From the NCBI GenBank assembly GCA_018894105.1, contig CM032129.1:27173468-27237467 (forward strand): a stretch of DNA of 64,000 nt. The letters run 5' to 3'. This document shows positions 58,761 to 64,000 of the stretch, one piece after another. The translations under genes were made by a program, and so were the position numbers. Every line of letters starts with the position of its first letter. The first letter of the stretch is position 1. The DNA comes from Jacaranda mimosifolia. Taxonomy: Eukaryota > Streptophyta > Magnoliopsida > Lamiales > Bignoniaceae. The notes under the pieces were generated by a model that saw only the letters and a list, made by a program, of their open reading frames with translations, was not told the DNA's origin and searched no databases.

Positions 58761-61700
58761 GTGGTATTTAATTTCGAATGAAGATTAATATGCAAATTCC
58801 ACTTATTTATATATATATTTTTTAGATCCGTCTCATAATCAGATTCACATTGAGAAAGAAAAATTAAATGAATATAATTATAATTCGTTCCTATCAAGAT
58901 GTGTTGTCAAATCTAAATTGCGTTTATTTGTTGAAAACTACGAGAGCAATTTGTGAATGTCTTCTAATTTTACTTAAGACCATGATGAAAATGCGAACCC
59001 TTACCTTAATAATATGAAGAACAACTTTAGTGTAGGAAATTTGTGTCTTTTTTTTTTTTTTTTTTGTTTCCTAATTGAATCTAAGTCATTTCACCCAAAC
59101 TCGATTTGGATGATTCTCAACCATGAATTTCAATCTATGTGGATGCCCCAAATTGCATCAAGTCAGTCATTATGTATTTGATAATTGTACCAAATATATA
59201 TATATATATATATCTAAACTCATTCTATTTGCAAAGTATGTTATTAGTTATTCTACCTAATTAACCTGAGTGTTGTTGGGTTTTACTAGGTTATAATTCA
59301 ATGACCTTAATGATCTTTTTGTAGTTTCATATATTAAATCTCTTGAACTATCTAATAAAAACCTATCAGACTTGAAGATCAGATAGACTTCAACCTCATC
59401 AAAAAATCACTCTTCACCCCTTATCATGTAATTCGAAAACTAACATATTCTTATTGACTCATTAGGAATGAAACTCTATTCGATTTGACTTGAATATTGA
59501 ACGATTATCACCAACCGTCATTGTAAACTTTTTGTAATTTTAAATTTTAAACTTATTCAACTATCTAGTAAAAATATATGAGACTCAAACATCGAATAAA
59601 GTCCCGCCCCATCGAAAAATCAATCCCGACTCAACTCACATATCCCTACACCCTCCCCCACCAAGAATTAGCCGTTGAGGAGCAACAAGTGCTCCTAATT
59701 ATATTTCCCAGTCAAGGAGGCAAAAATGGATGGTGATGTCAAAGTAATTGCAGGTGGGCCATATTCAGACTTTCCAGCATGGAGAGATAGATATGAGACA
59801 ATGGAAAATCAAAGCTTGGCCCATAGTCTGGGGCCCAACTGTGTGGTGCAGATGGAAAATCGGATTAAATTCATTTAATGATGGGGATTGGGGAGCCGTT
59901 GATAGTGTTAGGACTACCAATTTCTGCCAAGATTGCTTTTCAATATTCAACAATGTCACATTCGCATCTTTATAATTTGAGTATATATGTTTCTCCTTTC
60001 TTGGCATAATTATTTTTTGGCAGAACTCCAATGCTATTCTGCTTCCAAAATAACACTAATTAATGATATTAGGGAGGATCGTATCATATGTACATATATA
60101 ATTGATTCTAATCGATTCATTTTGTAACAAATTCTGAACAAGAAAGACTCAACCAAAACATTTTATGCTCATTCTGTTCTTCCTAATCAAAGAAAATTAT
60201 GATGAATGTGCCTTTTTTTAATACAACAATCAAAGACGAACAAATATTATATTAAGAATTAATTAATACAAGATTTTAACTCTCACTTATCTATTATTTT
60301 AGGACCACAACATCTTGAAAGTACTTTCTATTACCTAATATTACATAAATACTATCATGCCCATGTTGTACTGCAAATTAAATGAAGCAATTTTTGTTGA
60401 TTTCACAAACGACACATTTTGATATATGTTTTGCAAGATTTACTTTCCTTTCTGGATTATGACATGTATTATGTTGTTTTTATCCGTCTGTTTGATCAAA
60501 ATGATTGATCGGATTTTTAATGGCTGATTATGGTACTAAATTTGTTGAATTAATTTGGGCATTGGAAGGAGGCTTGCAGTAAGGAGTTTTGCCCAAATGG
60601 TTGTTTGAATAACTTAAAGATGTACCCAGCTGGCCAGCTGCTATAAAATCCAAAGAAGATTGGGCGAACTAAGCATCTTTTTTACAATTAAGAAATCATT
60701 TATATTGTTTATCTTTTTGAGATAGTCGTAGAAGAAGAAAAAGGAAATTAAGTTGCTAAAAATTTTATTGTACCTCTATGAATCTATCTTACAGTTCATC
60801 CTAATTGCTTGGAGACTAATATTTTTCTCTCGGTGCTATAACCGTACAAGTTTGTTTTAGTGATAATTATAGCAAAATTGTAATTTTAATTTGTTTATTA
60901 ATTTAATCATACTAATCTTCTTTGAAATTTTAGTGAAACTTTAAAGTTAAAATTCAAAACGAAAAATTAAATGAGGCATATGAACTGTTTAGTCATAGTA
61001 TATAAATTTCATGTATTATTATTGCCTTTACTTTTCTTTTATTTAATCATGTAATTTTCTTTGGTAATTATCACTAAAATAATTTATTTAACTATTTCTA
61101 TTTAAAAATTATTTTTAGCATAATTGACGTATTCTTCTTATATCCATTTTCTTAATAGTTTTGAATTAGGATCGAACTGAAACAAATTTAAAGAGAAAAG
61201 TCGGCATGGAATAACTTGTGCTCAAAAAAAAAAAAAAAAAAAAAATCAAATACAATATTAAATACATTTAATTATCTCAAAACTATAGTTTCTTTTTCTC
61301 TGATCGAGAGATGCATGATCTGCTATCTTTTTTATCATAAAAATTTTGATGGCTGCCAGAAACAAAATTATTAAAAAGGAATGACAAGATTTCAAAGAAG
61401 ATCATGTAATGTAATTCACCCTTTTAGTTTCAAGTTTGGAACAAAGAAACAGACATTTTTCTTGAATAAATTGAATTCGTTTTCCTTTCTTTAAATTTCT
61501 TCCTCAGCTTTCATCAATGTTCTGCCCATCTGTCGAGGGAAAAAATAGAGACAGGCCAACAACTTCGTGGATATCCGAAAAATTCGAAAATACTGTTCAA
61601 AGTTCAAAAGTTGAAAAATTGATAAAATTAATAATAAAAGGTCGAAGAGGTCGGTGTGGGTACCGCGTACGACCTGACCGTACGGCATCAAACTGCCGGA

Positions 61701-63780
61701 GTGCCACGGCACTATCTATTATTAAATTCTATGCAGACAACTTCCACGCTTTCCACTACTCTAGCTCTCTGTACACGCACGACGTATATATTTATCAAAT
61801 TGAACTAAGAAAATAAATATAAGATGAAATACATGATTCAAAGTGGCTTTCTCGTCCCAATAATTTCATCAAAAACGTTTTCCAGAAATTGATGCAATGC
61901 TTTCAGTATCATAAGTTTAATAATATACATTTTTTTTTTTTTTTAATTATTAGAACTTAGTGCCAGTGTTTTTTTAAAACTTTTGTCATAAATAATAATA
62001 TTTTATTGGTTAAAAATTAAAATGTTGAGTTATATGTTAATACACTCTACTTGTGTCATATGGGGTACATAAGTAAAATCACAATAAAAGGATAAATATG
62101 ACTTTATGAAATGGAGTCGTTGAGCCTACTTAAATGGGCTACTAAAATCTAATTGGCTCAATCCACTAAGAATTCAACTAATATAAATAACAACTTCAAC
62201 ATTTAAAATTGAAGGATTCATTAATTAACTCAACCACCGTCTTTACGTGAGCGTGTTCTCGCAGTAGAAATCCAAAACTCAATAATTTATGAAAAGATCC
62301 TTGTATTCAATTTCGTGCAAGATCACATGTATAAGTAATTATTATAATAAATAATTAAAAATAGCTTTTAAGTTTGTAATGATTATTATTGTGTAAAATT
62401 ACGTTTTTAATATACATAATTCGTAGTGGTAAAAGTTAACTAATAAGTACTCCTTGATTAGCAAAAGAATTCAATGCATTCATTTAAATTGAATTGGGTC
62501 GAATCTGAAATCAAATAAATGGTTAAAATTTAATGGAAATTTAAATTCTTTGGGGTGAAGTTTATACAAATAAAATTAGGGGTTTAGGTTGGTTCACAAA
62601 TTTTACTTAGGACAATGAGTATGTATATTTATCTGATTATGATTGAGAGTATCTGTCACATAATACTTTTAAATTCAATCTAATAAAAGTATATTGATTT
62701 AATATACAATCCAATATTAAGTCATATTCAACTTTGAGACGATAAGGAGGACAAACATCCAATCATATTCCATAATTTGATTTAAATGACAACAACAGAG
62801 ATTGATAAAATAACTTTCTTGGTCCCATGTCCACATGTATCAAATAATAATTTTAATATTTTTTCTCATCATATAACATATTATCAATTTTCTTCCCCTA
62901 TTTTTCTTGTAATGAACCCACTTCCGCTTCAAATAAGCGAATTGAATTAAAAGTGAAGAACATGACTACCTTTGTCAGCTTTGCCGGCTCATTCATTCAT
63001 AGTATGCAGTACAATGTTTTTAATGTTGTGAAGTATGTTTGCTCAGATTTTCTAGGATTCCCGTACCCATGGTTTTAACTTGTCATTACATACTTATATT
63101 TTAATTCTTCATATCAATTTGATTTAATTCTCACATTCGAACCATCATAAAATAAAGAACTATAGTTCTTCCATGGAACCATATTCTTTTAAAATTAAAT
63201 TATAAAAAATAAAATAAAAATCATTACCCTTTCCATACTCAATGACCAAATTAACCTTATTAATTTTAATAAATTAAAAACTTTCCTTTTCTAATATTAA
63301 ACCCTAATTTAATTAGAAACAAATCAAGGAAAATAAACCTAACAAAATCAAAGAAAATAAAACCCTTCATGACTTGTTATAGTTTAGTCATAATTTCAAT
63401 TATGAAGACTATACTATTCCTAATTATTTCATATATTTTTAATTTTATTTATGTATTCTTTTTAAGTATATTTTTATATATATTTTTTCATTTCCTTTAT
63501 ACCAATTTTTTATTTTAAAATTTTAAAATTATTTTTAATTTTTTATTTATTCATCTTTTTAATTTTTTCTTATATATATATATATATTATATATATATAC
63601 AAATATAAATATAAAATATATAATATAATAAACTTAAATACATAAATATATAATATATAATATAATACATTATAAATGCATAAATATATTTCTGCATATA
63701 TTTATACATAATATATATTAATAAATAAACATTTTATATTATATTTTATATAATAAATCCTACCCTCAACCCCTACCCAA
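58761..63780. other. AT-rich intergenic DNA, no gene recognised
   Basis: Contains poly(T) near 59048-59066, (TA)n near 59196-59212, a poly(A) run near 61228-61248, and a small GC island at 61640-61700. A TATA-like CTATAAAATCC lies next to GCTGGCCAGC near 60630-60650. A 50-codon frame at 59726-59878 is unconvincing. 63540-63760 is almost pure A/T. Confidence 0.45.
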
Positions 63781-63794
63781 TCTTACTTGCCGGC

Positions 63795-64000
63795 GACTAG
63801 CGACCGGCGGCCATGGCCGCAGCTCGCAGGGGCCTCCATGGCCGCCGTTTGCGAGGAGGGGCGGCCATGGCTGCAACTCGCAAGGGCCTCCATGGACGCT
63901 TGCAAACTCCGCCTTGAAGGCTGCCCCTGCGAGCGGCGGCAAGCGGCCATGGCAGCTCACATTTCTGCTGTCGCCGCTCGCGTGGTGGGGGATAGTTGAG
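63795..64000. repeat. GC-rich imperfect tandem repeat at the window edge
   Basis: CGGCCATGG recurs at 63807, 63862 and 63944, each followed by a 'cngcanctcgca' word. The first two are also followed by GGGCCTCCATGG. Unit length is about 55 bases. It runs off the window. It may belong to a gene or to a GC-rich element; open frames on both strands are repeat-driven. Confidence 0.6.

Noticed and set aside
59726..59878. 50-codon frame beginning MDGDVKV
   Set aside because: Short, isolated, no domain, no splice partners; kept only as a note.

Overview
This is nuclear DNA of a flowering plant, most likely a eudicot. It is strongly AT-rich, has short GT-AG introns, and is dominated by plant-type transposable elements. 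Two genes look intact, and both are on the minus strand. The first is a 24-exon leucine-rich-repeat/malectin receptor kinase (1698-9549); I joined every exon by eye into one open frame of 1044 codons. The second is an intronless organic cation/carnitine transporter of the MFS superfamily (36327-37889, 520 aa). I can support no other intact gene; the remaining coding matter is transposon-derived and broken.

Layout. 1-1690: the end of a small MITE, then AT-rich DNA. 1698-9549: the receptor kinase, with a large transposon-bearing first intron. 10440-12945: segment A of a three-copy segmental duplication. 13100-15740: the 5' half of a Ty3/Gypsy element (LTR, primer site, gag, protease) that ends exactly where segment B begins. 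15738-35080: segment B, inflated by insertions: a PIF/Harbinger-like element (16846-17847), an L1-type LINE (about 18304-29176) that carries a CACTA-like element (23430-29143) that in turn carries a broken Copia element (25444-28706), and a Mutator-like element (30598-31406). Segment A keeps the empty sites, so the order of insertion can be read. 36327-38180: the transporter with a small MITE copy just upstream. 40715-45110: a minus-strand Gypsy-type element with two roughly 1-kb LTRs but only a gag remnant inside. 45373-46901: a DNA element with inverted ends. 46925-54250: segment C, a diverged third copy with two Tourist-like MITEs and a MULE transposase pseudogene. 54250-63780: mostly AT-rich DNA with a possible Helitron. 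63795-64000: an abrupt GC-rich tandem repeat at the window edge.

The two genes do not form a pathway or operon. The receptor kinase is a plasma-membrane signalling protein and the transporter a membrane carrier; they are simply neighbours separated by a repeat-rich interval. The main interest is structural: the triplicated intergenic segment, the four-level nest of elements with matching empty sites, the tandem-repeat LTRs, and an intron-like interruption in the MULE transposase remnant. I see no CRISPR array, tRNA, rRNA or clearly new protein system.
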